Origin: Cervus elaphus
Taxonomy: Eukaryota; Chordata; Mammalia; Artiodactyla; Cervidae
Reading direction: 5' to 3'
Assembly (NCBI RefSeq): GCF_910594005.1
Contig: NC_057831.1
Coordinates: 40,258,001-40,322,000 of the forward strand
DNA length: 64,000 nucleotides
This document shows, in pieces, positions 22,405 to 33,706 of the stretch. The notes beneath the pieces were generated by a model. The model was given only the letters and a program-made list of their open reading frames with translations. It was not told the DNA's origin and did not search any database. A program made the translations under genes and the position numbers. The number at the start of each line of letters is the position of its first letter. Within the stretch, counting starts at the first letter, position 1.

Positions 22405-22560
22405 GGAGACTTCACTCACCCATTCATTCAGTAATTATCATTGGCTGTTTACTGTGCCTCAGGCATCATATTGATATAAGCACTGTGTTAGAGAAGGAGA
22501 TGTAAAAATGAAAAGACATGGACTATTTTATTCAAAAAATATCCAGTCTAAAAAAAAAAA
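22405..22560 (-). mobile_element. L2 LINE 3'-end fragment
   Basis: Antisense L2 tail: CATTCATTCAGTAATTATCA, TTTACTGTGCCTCAGGCATC, AAGCACTGTGTTAGAG, then a degraded GACATGGACT segment. Confidence 0.6.
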
Positions 22561-24295
22561 AAATCCAGTCTGTCATGGGGACTGACATTAAATAAGCATT
22601 ATAATGTAATTATTAATAGAATTTTAATAAACTATTTTATGAAGTTGATATAATTAAAATCTATAGTGTCAAATCATAAAATAATTATTATGCATAATGA
22701 CATTAATTGCATGTAACAAACTTATATTGCATTATAATTTAAGAAGTGTGTCTATTGCATAGGAGAATGAGCAGCTTATACCGTCTGTAAGCTTTACAGT
22801 AAAGGTAGCACTTGTTAAAAGGATTGATGGATGATATCAGAAGTCACTTCTAGTATAAAAGTAAAATAGTAAGAGAAGATTCAATCTAAATATACCAAGT
22901 AAGCTTATATTAGGACTGAAAAATGGATTTTGCTTATACCTCTCAAAGTTGAATTTTAAATCCTTCAGAGGAAATGTCTCTATGGTTCCAGTAATATCCT
23001 GAGCTGACTTAGTAGTATGTAGACAGAACAATGCTTCTTGTTTTCATTTGTGATGAAGATAATCAGACAGGCACTAATTATTTGCCTGTGAATAATGTGC
23101 TTTGGGTCACAACTAATTCCACTAGTTGACATTTTACATTGCTTCCCATCCGTCCTGAGAAATGACATGGGCTGCCTTTCAGATGAACAGACTTTTCTTG
23201 GCTTATTCAACCTTTAAAGTTGTATTCAAGTTCTGTGGCTACTCTAATTTTGTCACTTTTAATTTTTTCCTTTGCATCTTTCTTTCCCTTTTTCCCACTT
23301 TGTTTTGTTTTTTTTTTTTCATTTAAATCTTATACCATTAGCATTGCTTCGTAAACTTTCTTATTTTACACCTCTGTGACCACAACTTCAGCAATATTGG
23401 CTCTGCAAATCTCGCTGAATGATCAGTTTACTTTTGTGGGTTTTTTTCACCTCACCAACTGTTTGGCATATAGATTTTTCTTTTCAACTAGTTTAGAATA
23501 AATCAATATTCCAGGAAACAGCACAGCTCAATTCACATGGGTCTATCATACTCTGCTTGTAGAACATCATGATGTTTCGAGGTCTCCAAATCCTACTGAA
23601 ATCTTAAATGCAATTGTGCAAAGCATGAATAAAAATAAGCTGCTTGGTGATAACGATGTGCCTGGTGTTAGGTTAGCACTATTGTGAATTATTACTCATT
23701 TATAACACTGCATCAGTTTGGTTTTTGAGAAATAGCTTATTTTTATTTGTGTTTTTGTCTGAGGAGATAGAATAACAACTTGCTGATTTCATGTTTGAAA
23801 GGAAACAATAACTTCAAAGCACTTAGAAGGCATGAATTATTATTCACATAATAATTATATAATCCCCCAAGACCCTTACTAATGTTTGTTAGTGTATACT
23901 CCCTGTCTTTTCTCACACTCAATTTTGGAACTTTTTTGAGTTGAGAAGGGTATTTTCTCTCTTTCTCTAAAAATAATGATGTGGGAGAAATATGTATAGT
24001 ATTGAGGATTAATTTGTTCTGAATGATAATCATTCAGAAGTGAAAATGTCAAATCATGAGCTTATGGAGTTAAAAGACTCTTTCAGATTATATAGTCCAA
24101 TTTTTGATTGGAAACAGAAGTTGTAAATTACAGGTAAATTTATAAGGTAGCAGAACCAAGACTGGGTCCCATGCTTACATGAAAATTTGGTCTCCAGTTG
24201 CAGCTGTCGTTGAAGTTAACCTATGAGAAAATAAACAAACAAACAAAAAAAAAATAGCAAACTTGATGTAGACAAACTTCTCTATATAAGAAAAT
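22561..24295. other. Unique AT-rich region
   Basis: No interspersed repeat recognised. T-run at 23309-23320. 23030-23130 (GTGATGAAGATAATCAGACA, CACTAATTATTTGCCTGTGA) has conserved-element texture. Short minus frames at 22837-23210 and 23743-24033 have no motif. Confidence 0.35.
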
Positions 24296-24500
24296 GGGTT
24301 TCCCAGGTGGCACTAATGGTAAAGAACCTGCCTGCAGGAGACACAAGAGACATGGGTTTGGGAAGACCCCCTGGAGGAGGGCATGGCAACCCACTCCGGG
24401 ATTCTTGCCGGGAGAATCCCATGGACAGAGAAGCCTGGTGGGCCACGGTCCATAAGGTCCCAAAGAGTTAGACGCGACTGAAGCTACTTAGCTTCATACA
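24296..24500 (+). mobile_element. Bov-tA SINE, complete
   Basis: Head GGGTTTCCCAGGTGGCACTA to tail GTTAGACGCGACTGAAGCTA. It carries a 10-13-base deletion in the GATCCCTGGG region. Flanks TATAAGAAAAT (24285-24295) and TGTAAGAAAAT (24501-24511) are an 11-bp duplication with one mismatch. Confidence 0.94.
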
Positions 24501-25097
24501 TGTAAGAAAATCCAGCTTTTTACTGAGGGATAAACATATGACACAGTGTTGTAAATTGGCTCTGCATTTTTGCAGACAGCACTATTAGAGTTCATGGTTG
24601 TTTACTTGTTACTCAGTGTCTTTTTGACACCAGACATGTTTTTTAATATATAATTTCAGCAAAATTCAGTATGGGTTCTTGTACATTCACATAAGAAACA
24701 ACATTATAGAGAAAGGAAATTATGATGACACAGGAAAAATTCTACTTGAAGACAAAGAATTGTATCAGAAGAAAGCACTCTCTAGATAATGAAATACATT
24801 TTACAGCTTTTGCTATCAAATGATATTTATTTATGAAAGCAATATTATGAATTTGCAAGAGTAAATTAGTCAAGCATTGGGTAAGAACATTGCATTCATC
24901 TTGAAAAATTAAAAGTTCTATATTAAGTTATTCTAATTTAAAAATCAATCTTGATAAATATTTTTGTTTTCAAACAGTAATTACAGTTAATTATAGCTAA
25001 CATGGTATTCCTTGAATACCATGACGCTTGTCTCTCTACTAAGAACTTTTTTCTGTTTGCTCATTCATTTTTTTCTTATAATAATCTTTAGTGCTAG
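24501..25097. other. Unique AT-rich sequence
   Basis: Nothing recognised. Confidence 0.4.
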
Positions 25098-27215
25098 ATT
25101 TTTAAATAAGAGTTTGGTTGAGGTATAATTCACATGGGCTTTCCTGGTGGCTCAGATGGTAAAGAATCTGCCTATAATGTCGGAGACCAGGGTTCAATCC
25201 CAGGAAGATAATTCACATAGTATGCAATTTAATTTTTAAAGTGTGTAATTCAGTTGTTTTGATATATTTGTAGAATTGTTCAGTCGTCACCACTAATTTT
25301 AGAACATTATCATCATCCCTTCAAAATAAATCCAATATCCATTAGCAGTCTCCGCCCCTGGTCCCTGTCTCCATGCTCCTGGCAGTCACTCTCTGTCTCC
25401 ATGTATTTGTTGATTCTGGACATTTCATATTACATGGAATCATGTAACTTGTAACCTTTTGTGACTGCCTTCTTTCACTTAGTTTTTCAAAGCTCTTCCA
25501 TAATATAGCAAGTATATATAAGTTATTACATTTTACTTCAAAATAATATTCCATTGTATGGCTGCGCGACATTTTGTTTATCCATTCATCAATTAATGGG
25601 CTTTTGGTTTTTGTCCACTTTTTGGTTTACATGAATAATGCTGCAGGGCACATTCATTTACCAGTTTTGTGTGGATCGTTGCTTTCATTTCTCTTATGTG
25701 TATACTTAGGAGTACAATTGCTGACTCATAGGCTAACTCCATGTTTAACATTTTGAGGAACTGTCAAGCTATTTTCCAAACTGATTGCATCATTTTACCA
25801 TCCAGCCAACAATGTATGAGGCTTCCAATTTATCCATATTCATGCCAACATTTATTATCTCTTTTTGATTTCAGCCATGTTACCCAGTGTGAAGTGGTAT
25901 GGCTCTGTGGTTTTTGATTTGCATTTTCCTAATGACTAGTGATACTGAGCATCTTCCATGTAATTATTGGTTATTTGCATATCTAAACTTTAGAGAAATG
26001 TCTGTGCTATTAGGTTTTTCCATTTCCAGTTGGGTTATTTGCCTTTTTATTATTGAGTTATAAGAATTTTTCATGTTATCCCTTATCAGATAAATAATTT
26101 ACAGAAAGTTTCTCCTATTTTGTGTGTTGTCCCTTCATTTTAAGGGATAATATATTTTGTAGAAAAAAATGTTATCAATTTAGATAAAGTCCAATTTATA
26201 AGTTCTTTTGGTGTTGCTTATATTTATATTGTTATGTCTAAGGAACCATTACCTAGTCCAAGGTCAAAAGAATTACTTCCATCTGCTAAAATTTATTTCT
26301 CTGCTTGTGGATAGCAAGTTATCCTAATACCGTTTATTGAAGAAGTTATATTTCACAAGTTAATTGTCTGGTACCCTTGTTGAAATCAATTGCTGACAAG
26401 CATGAGGGATTATTTCTGGACTTTCAGTTCTGTGCAGTTGATATATATGTCTATCCTTATGCCAGTATCACATTTATCTTGATTCTATAGCTGTATAGTC
26501 AACATAAAATCAGGAAGTGTAAGTCCTCCAACTTTGTTCTTCCTTTTCAGTATTATTTTGAATATTCTTGGGCTCTTGTATATCCACATGAATTTTAGGA
26601 TGACTTTGTCACTTTCTCTGAAAAAGGAAGCTGAAATTTTATCAGGATTTTATGTAATCTATAGATCATTTGGGGGAATGTTTTTGTCTTAATAATAAAT
26701 CTTCTGATCCCCATATGTGGGGTATCTCTCCCTTTATGCAGGTTTATTTAGTTTTCTGCAATGGATGTTTTTGTTATTTTCAGTGCACAAACTTTTCTAC
26801 TTCCCTTGTTAAGTTTATTCCTAAGCATTTTATTTTTGTAGTGCTACTGCAGATTGTTTTCTTAATTTAACTTCGGATTTTTTATTGCTAGTGTGTAGGA
26901 ATATAATTGATTTTCATATTTTGATTTATATCCTTCAACCTTGCTGAATTAATTTATTAGTTCTAATTGTATGTATGTGGATTCTGTAGGGTTTTCTATA
27001 TTCAAGGTAATTCCATCTGTTAATAGAAGTAGCTTTAATTCTTTCCTTTTAACCTAGATTTCTTTTATCTTTTTTCTTGCCTAATTGCCCTGGCAAACAC
27101 TTCCAGTACAGTGTTCAAGAGAAGTGGTGAGAACAAATATCTTTGTCTTGTTCCTGGTCACTGAGGGCTGCTGTTTTTCTCAACTACCATGAATGTGAGG
27201 CTGCTAGGTTTCAGG
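25098..27215 (-). mobile_element. Old L1 LINE, 3' UTR and ORF2 C-terminal part
   Basis: About 2.1 kb of antisense L1. From low to high coordinate it shows the 3' UTR signature (TTGAGGTATAATTCACAT, GTATTTGTTGATTCTGGACA, ATTCCATTGTATGGCTGC, GAACTGTCAAGCTATTTTCC), then UTR/ORF2 sequence (TTCCTAAGCATTTTATTTTT, CCTTCAACCTTGCTGAATTA, AAGAGAAGTGGTGAGAACAA). ORF2 is not open. Divergence suggests an L1M-age element that predates ruminants. A SINE piece sits inside at 25136-25207. Confidence 0.9.
25136..25207 (+). mobile_element. 72-bp tailless Bov-tA head
   Basis: Begins exactly at the Bov-tA start (GGGCTTTCCTGGTGGCTCAG) and ends after TTCAATCCCAGGAAG, so only the tRNA-like domain is present. The BovB-derived tail is missing. 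Perfect 11-bp duplications ATAATTCACAT flank it (25125-25135 and 25208-25218). It is therefore a complete 3'-truncated insertion, not a deletion product. Confidence 0.93.
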
Positions 27216-27284
27216 CTTATTACTAAGGAGCTGGGGAGGGGGGATAATAATTGGTTGTCTGAAAGACTACAAATCTTATTGCTT

Positions 27285-27480
27285 GTATTAAAGTTTAGAG
27301 TATTTTTTTTTAATACGCCATCTTATTTCAAGATTGTTTCAAGTCTTTGGTTAATTTTTAGAATTTTAAAAAAGTTGATCTTTTTGCCTTTACTTTTCTT
27401 GCTTTTTTGAGTAGTGGATTTCTTAAGGTTTCTGACTCTGCTATTTTAGAAGTGGCACTAGGTTTTAATGGGGCATATTT
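27285..27480 (-). mobile_element. L1 3'-UTR fragment
   Basis: AATTTTTAGAATTTTAAAAA, AGTTGATCTTTTTGCC, then CTGACTCTGCTATTTTAGAA, GTGGCACTAG resemble the far 3' UTR of old L1 elements in antisense. Could be a part of the neighbouring L1 after rearrangement. Confidence 0.35.
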
Positions 27481-27593
27481 AAGGGTAATAAAGGGGAAAT
27501 TTGATATAAAATAAGATCTAACATAAGTATTTTTTCCTATTTTTAAAAATAGGAAAGGAAATAGTATTTTTGCCCAGAAATATTTCTTAAGAT

Positions 27594-27721
27594 GTTCAGT
27601 TCAGTTCAGTCGCTCAGTCGTGTCCGACTCTTTGCGACCCCATGAATCACAGCACGCCAGGCCTCCTTGTCCGTCACCAACTCCCGGAGTTTACTCAAAC
27701 CCATGTCCATCGAGTCGGTAG
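27594..27721 (-). mobile_element. BovB 3'-tail fragment, young
   Basis: 128 bases starting at the (TTCAG)n tail and truncated at CATCGAGTCGGTAG. It keeps nearly all family CpGs (GTCGCTCAGTCGTGTCCGAC, TTGCGACC, CTCCCGGAG, ATCGAGTCGG), so it inserted recently. No clear target duplication. Confidence 0.93.
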
Positions 27722-29420
27722 TAGGCACTAAATTTTGAAAATATCAATTTATTTGAATATCAGTTTCCAGTTACAAAATGGTTTAATAACTTTTTACAAA
27801 TTATCATTTTATTTGAAACAAAAAAATATTTAGTGGAGAATGTGCTTACTCATATTAATTTACAGTAAAAGCCATTAAACTTTATAGTGTGCTCTTAAAT
27901 TCTGGGAAAAATGAGACTTTCGATGTATTGATAATTGACTGAGATATCTTTTATGTTTTATTTTGTAAGCTGAGAACTTGGATGTGTGCTAACTTTCTGG
28001 TTGTTAGCACACTGTATTTTTAAGCAGTTGATTTTCTTTGGGTGGCGTGTATGTGAAGACAAAATGCATTTCCTAATTGTTAACATAGAATATGCTCCCA
28101 AATCATTTCTTAAGCAATTGTTCTTAAGTCATTTATGATTACATGCTTTTCACCTTCCTTTCCTTTCTCCTCTCTCCACTGAGAACAGATTAACTTTGGA
28201 ACACTCTGCAGTTTGCTTTGCCAGTTACATTCTAGCAACTGAGAAACTTTGTTCTGAGTGTATCTGAACTAAGAGTGTAGCCTATTCTCAAAATGTGTTC
28301 ACTGACAGATGTTTCCTTTAGTCCTCTGTTACTGCATAGGACAGAGAAAAAAGATGCTTTGGCCAATTGAAGCTGCCAAGAAATTGGTTTTCTAATATTT
28401 GTGTCAAGCTTTGAGCTACAGAGGGTCTGTTTTGTAATTTGTTTTGAAAAATAACATTTGTCCATTAAATAGTGATGGGTAGTGAGCATGTAGAAGAAAA
28501 CATTATGAAGAATGAATTCAGAAAAGAACTTGATGATGAACAAGTCAAAACATTTTGTCTGTTGCATTTACTTTGGAATGTTGCTTAAAAGATAATAGAA
28601 ACTGGGCACCTGGTTCACAAATTGGTGCCAACTGACCTGATTAATTATACTTTTTGAAATATTATTGTTAGTTTTCTAAGTTCATTATGATTGGCTTGAT
28701 AAAAGAGAGAACTCAGAAATTTTTATATTGTATGCATGTTTTCCATACATCTGTATTTTCAACCATTTTCAACCATTTTTTCATTATCATGTCTGCCCAG
28801 GGAGAAGAATTATATTAAACATAATTCTATTTTACTAGAGAAATTACGTACTAATGTAAGATATTTTGTTGCATTCCACTGAACTTTGGAGAGGCACAAA
28901 CCTTTGTAATATCCAAGACTTGTGCAGCCCCCTAAGCCCAGTTATTGCCCCTTTGTGGGTGACATACCCCCATAGACTGTGCATACCCTTTTATTATCTT
29001 TATATAACACCATCTATAGGAAGGTTTTTTTTTTTTTATTTAACGTAATCTAGACTTAACCTGAATACTGAAGTTTGTTTATAAGATGTCACGTCTGCTA
29101 GCAATTTTTTAAAATTCACAAATATTCCAGAATTATAATAGAGCTAATATCATTTGTGTGTGTGTACATTCAAATATATAGGGAAGCTCTCCTGTACCCA
29201 GAGTTGTGAATTTGATTAAAGATATATTTTTTGCATAATTTTATAATGGTTATTGAAAATTAATCTGAAGAAACTACTAATTCTGTTTCTGATTTTATCT
29301 CTCCTCAGTTATATTCATTTATTTTATTTTATAATGCTGTCAAAATATTGGTACCTTAAAAATATTGTTTGAAAAATGTGTTAGGTTTTTAATTTTTTTC
29401 AATTATTTTTTGACAATGGT
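27722..29420. other. Unique AT-rich region
   Basis: No repeat recognised except short tandem TTTTCAACCA (28757-28779) and a (TG)5 at 29156. A 111-codon minus frame (28232-28567) lacks any motif. Confidence 0.4.
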
Positions 29421-29627
29421 GGTGGTTTAGTTGCTAAGTCGTGTCCATCTCTTGCGACACTATGAGCTGTAGCCTGCCAAGCTCCTCTATACATGGGATT
29501 CTCCAGGCAAGAATACTATAGTGGGTTGCCATTTCCTTCTCCAGGGGATCTTCCCAACTCAGGAATCGAACCCGGGTCTCCTGCACTGCAGACAGATTCT
29601 TTACCGACTGAGCTATCAAGGAAGCCC
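29421..29627 (-). mobile_element. Bov-tA SINE
   Basis: Reverse copy from TTTAGTTGCTAAGTCGTGTC to GAGCTATCAAGGAAGCCC, with well-kept CGAACCCGGGTCTC at 29567. Full length at the head. Confidence 0.95.
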
Positions 29628-30201
29628 TAAGCAAAGAATGACTACTTAGCTTTTATATAAAATACAGTAGGATTGGAAATGATTAGGAAATTTTATACAA
29701 AAGATAGACATTATATGCTTTCTCAACTCAGAGTTTGTAGCAGATAGAACAGGGACAGCTAAGTTAAGGTCAGAAATCTCTCCTAAACAATTTTAATTTA
29801 GTTTTATTTTATACTTCATTATCATCCTTCCAAATTATCTTTGCAATAGAAAGGTGAGAAGAAAGAATTAAGATGTGAAATATCAAAAATGGTTTATGTT
29901 CTCTTTTCTTGCAATATCCAGACAATACAGCCTCTCTTCTCCTAAGATTAATCACTGTGGCAAATGGAAGGAAAAAAAGAGCCAATATGGAAGAGGCTGG
30001 GAGACTGCTCTCTGCCTGATCCTAGAGGGATTAATACGGCCGGTTAGAATGAGCACACTAATTTCACAGGATCCTGGGATTCCTTTCTCTCCAGGTGTTG
30101 TTAAAAATTAGAAAGTTTGAATTGGTAGTTTTACCTTCATCAAAAAGAGCTGCAAAATATATAGGTGTTGTAAAACAGCTCATACATGGGGGAAAAAAGT
30201 A
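29628..30201. other. Unique sequence
   Basis: A 78-codon frame at 29875-30111 has no recognisable domain. No repeat recognised. Confidence 0.4.
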
Positions 30202-30407
30202 CAATTGACTTTTGAACAACAAAGTTTGACTTTTAAGTGCATTTTTCAATAGCAGATACTACAGTACTATAAGATCACAGTTAGTTGGTTGAATCTGCTT
30301 ATCTGGAAGAGCTGTGAATTCAGTGGGCCAACTGTAAGTTATACTTGGATTTTCAACTGTGCAAAAGATCAGGGCCCCTAACTCTTCTGTTGTTCAGGGG
30401 TCAACTA
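30202..30407. mobile_element. Tigger-type (TcMar) MITE
   Basis: 206-bp non-autonomous DNA transposon. The left end CAATTGACTTTTGAACAAC and the complement of the right end, AGTTGACCCCTGAACAAC, form terminal inverted repeats of about 20 bases. TA dinucleotides flank it at 30200-30201 and 30408-30409. The interior (GATTTTCAACTGTGCAAAAG, ATCAGGGCCCCTAACTC) matches the Tigger/MER non-autonomous type. No transposase. Confidence 0.85.
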
Positions 30408-30549
30408 TATATGGAAGGTAGGGAATTTAACCATTATGGTAGATGATTAGAAAATGTAATTTTGATTTTATTTCCTATATGTTTTGAAAGATGCAAATGA
30501 AATCTATTAAAATAATATCCACTCTTTGGAAAATATAATCTAGGAGTTT
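30408..30549. other. Unique sequence
   Basis: AT-rich, nothing recognised. Confidence 0.4.
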
Positions 30550-31420
30550 TGTGTATTGCTATGTAGATAGCTAGGAGTTTATCCAGAGAGGTTTAAATAA
30601 AGAACATAGAACTTGAGAAGGATTGTGGGTGAAGGGAAGAATTTATAAAGAAGGTGGCTTTTGAGATGACTCTTTAAGGTGGGTAGAATTTAGATATGTG
30701 GAGATGCACGACTGGGTGTGTATGGTAGGGCTTCAAGCAGAAGTTAAAGATGAAACAAAGGCATAGAGTTAGAAGAATAATGAATATGTATGAAGTACTG
30801 GTTCATGTTGACTTGACTAGTTCATGTTGACCTAGAATCATATATAAATCACAGGCATTAAGAATGAGCCATCTCCTTGAGATAAGTTAATTAAATTCCT
30901 TGAATATCAGATCAAAGGGTTTATACATTATTATATGGTGAATTGGAACCACTGAAAGCTTTGACTGAGAAACTAATATGTTTAGCTAGTTATTCAGGAA
31001 GGTATACTTGGTAGTAATGTGTGAAATGGATTGAAGAGGTAAAATCTGGGAAAACAATTTTAGGTTATTATAATAATTCAGGTGAGAGTCCTAGTTTAGG
31101 CCAATGGCAGTGAAAACAGAGGACAGGAAATAGAATCAGAAAGTGAAATGGAAAAAGGCCCATGGAGTTGGCTGCTAATTGTGTCTGGGGAAAGGGAGAG
31201 AGAGTTTAGTCACCGGTGATGACCATGAGGTTTTTGACTCCTAGTATCCTGGAAGATCCAGGTTCCATTAATGGAAATAAAAAAGTCATATTTGAGATGG
31301 GAAATGTTCAGTTTTAAATCTGAAACCATTAAAAAGTGCTTAGGCATTCATTTCTAGATATCTAAGAGTTGATTTGAAATGAAAAAAGAGAAAAAGTTGT
31401 GCTGAAAATGCAGAGAGGGC
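30550..31420 (-). mobile_element. L2 LINE, antisense, about 0.9 kb
   Basis: The purine-rich strand runs in antisense L2 order: GGCTTTTGAGATGACTCTTT, AACCACTGAAAGCTTTGACT, AATTCAGGTGAGAGTCCTAG, GACCATGAGGTTTTTGACTC, GTTCCATTAATGGAAATA, GTTCAGTTTTAAATCTGAAA, AGATATCTAAGAGTTGATTT. All coding frames are lost. Ends are approximate. Confidence 0.6.
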
Positions 31421-32454
31421 AAGGCTTAAGATACACACACAGAGGATGTTATTCATATAGAGGATATTACTATCAAGCTGTTAATTTGCATGAAAGTTAC
31501 AGTTGAATGATTAATGAGAACAAGCTTAAGGCTCTTTTTCAGGGACTACCTACTTTTGAAGGAAAAAAAAAAAAAAAAGGCAGGGAAATCCATAGAATGA
31601 AGAAAAAAAGAGAGGATCCAGGGACAGCATGTTCCAGAAAACAGAGTTAGGGAGGGTAAACACTGGAAAAATAATGTTGGATTTGGTGACAACACTCATA
31701 TCTAATCAAATTACACACACACTGTGTTCTATTTTTAGCAATTAGAGATGATAAGATGCCTCTAAAAGCATTTTTAGGACTTTGAGAGTCAAACAAATAA
31801 AAATCAGGGACTATGGAATAATCAAAGTATTTATTGAATATCTATTTGTGCCAGTTTGGACATGAGAATAGGTGATTGAACCTTAAGTATCTGTGAAATA
31901 CATGTTCTTTATAACATATAGAATGACATTGTATTAATCAAGGTCCCAGCAATCACTAGATGGAAGCTTTGAACATTTGGTTGGGCAGGGATGAGAAATA
32001 ACAAGGAACGGTGACACATTTAGGGACTTTAGCAAGAGCCAAAAGCCAGAGGACTAGAGGACTAGGTCCCAAGGACTGAGAGAGAACAGTGTAAGCAAAA
32101 CCTGGGGAGAACGGGTGCTGTAGGGGAGGGGACACTGCTGTCAGAGCGGAACCAAGGCAAAGGTGTGGCCGAGACCTAGCAGTGCCTCCTGGCGGAGGGA
32201 GCAGGCTGGGAAAGAAATCGTCTGGGAGCCTGAGTGATTCTTCTCAAGAGTCCGACGCAGGCTGCATGAATCACGACAGTGTATCTGAGGGAAGAAGGCA
32301 GAAAGCATCACCAGTGTGCATCATGCCAAGACTGTACTTTTAGTAATAGAAGTTGAATCAATATAAAGTAGCAATGAAATGGCAGGGTTTATTATTTAAT
32401 AAATGTATGAAATGTGACAATGCTGTATAATGGATACCTTTTTGATGCCATGTG
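31421..32454. other. Unique sequence with poly(A) and a GC-richer patch
   Basis: An A-run lies at about 31562-31578. 32040-32270 is G-rich (GGAGGGGACACTGC, CTCCTGGCGGAGGGAGCAGG). I see no ORF or known repeat there. Confidence 0.35.
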
Positions 32455-32465
32455 TAAAGGGTAAT

Positions 32466-32872
32466 GGGGCTTTCCTGATAGCTCAGTTGGTAAAGAATCT
32501 ACCTGCAATGCAGGAGACCCTGGTTTGATTCCTGGATCGGGAAGATCCTCTGGAGAAGGGATAGGCTACCCACTTCAGTATTCTTGGGCTTCCCTTGTGG
32601 CTTAGCTGGTAAAGAATCCGCCTGCATTGCAGGAGACCCTGGTTTGATTCCTGGGTCAGGAAGATCCGCTGTAGAAAGGACAGGCTACCCACTTCAGTAT
32701 GCTTGGGCTTCCCTTCTGGCTCAGCTGGTAAAGAATACGCCTACAGTGCGGGAGACCTGGGTTCAATCCCTGGGTTGGGAAGATCCCCTGGAGAAGGGAA
32801 AGGCTACCCACTCCACTGTTCTGGCTTAGATAATTCCTTGGGATCACAAAGAATTGGACACTTTCACTCACA
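32466..32872 (+). mobile_element. Three-headed Bov-tA SINE
   Basis: Three tRNA-like head units begin at 32467, 32586 and 32705, an exact 119-base period. Each starts GGGCTT(T/C)CC and the first two end in CCCACTTCAGTAT. Only the third is followed by a Bov-tA tail (GATCACAAAGAATTGGACAC, TTTCACTCACA). The whole 407-bp array is flanked by a perfect 11-bp duplication, TAAAGGGTAAT, at 32455-32465 and 32873-32883. This shows that it was copied in as one unit. Confidence 0.95.
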
Positions 32873-32889
32873 TAAAGGGTAATATAGTG

Positions 32890-33317
32890 GTTATTCCAGT
32901 AGTCATGTATGGGTGTGAGAGTTGGACCGTAAAGAAAGCTGAGCACTAAGGAATTGATGCTTTTGAACTGTGGCGTTGAAGACTCTTGAGAATCCCTTGG
33001 ACTGTGAGGAGATCAAACCAGTCTATCCTAAAGGAAGCCAATCCTGAATATTCATTGGAAGAACTGATGATGAAGCTGAAGCTCCAATACTTTGGCCACC
33101 TGATGTGAAGAGCTGACTCATTGGAAAAGACCCTGATGCTGGGAAAGACTGAACATAGGAGGAGAAGGAGACGACAGAGGATGAAATGGTTGGATGGCAT
33201 CACTGACTCAATGGACATGAATTTGAGCAAGCTCTGGGAGATGGTGAAGGACAGGGAAGCCTGGTGTGCTGCAGTACATGGGGTCACAAAAAGTTGGACA
33301 CAACTGAGCGACTGAAC
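32890..33317 (+). mobile_element. BovB LINE 3' portion
   Basis: Sense, 5'-truncated. It opens in the coding region at TATTCCAGTAGTCATGTATG (frame phrase VMYGCES-like) and runs through CACCTGATGTGAAGAGCTGA, GAAAAGACCCTGATGCTGGG and GGTTGGATGGCATCACTGAC to ACAACTGAGCGACTGAACC. The 64-codon frame at 33121-33315 is the C-terminal piece of the dead ORF. It starts six bases after the right target duplication of the three-headed SINE. Confidence 0.94.
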
Positions 33318-33706
33318 CATAACAGCAATATCAATAGTGATTATTGAGCTTTTCTTATGAAACAGAGTGAAGAAAGAATTAAATATGAGTTGAAATATTA
33401 GTGAATTTGCTATTCCCCACCCCGCCAAAATATTCTTAAATTGGAACACAGGGAAGAAGGACTGCTAGTCAAAACAAAAATCAAGAGTCCAAGAATCAGC
33501 ATCAGCTCACCAAATTTTAGACGAGAAAAATAGTACTGATTATTTGTGGTAATATAACAGAGAGGGACATCAAAACTGCTTAAATATTTCTAGCCTCGGG
33601 GCAAACTGATCGGGACATGTAGACTGAGATGAATCTGCAGATGGGAAAATAAAAAACATATTATTACCTCATGACTAATACTCTGTAGCAGTAGTATTAG
33701 TAGTAT
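33318..33706. other. Unique sequence
   Basis: Nothing recognised. A (TAG)n-like stretch (GTAGCAGTAGTATTAGTAGT) precedes the next SINE. Confidence 0.4.

Noticed and set aside
25574..25756. Membrane-protein-like short ORF
   Set aside because: Lies within antisense L1 3' UTR; accidental.
32467..32823. CRISPR-like array of direct repeats with 119-base period
   Set aside because: The units are SINE heads with no spacers, in a mammalian genome, bracketed by one retrotransposition target duplication.
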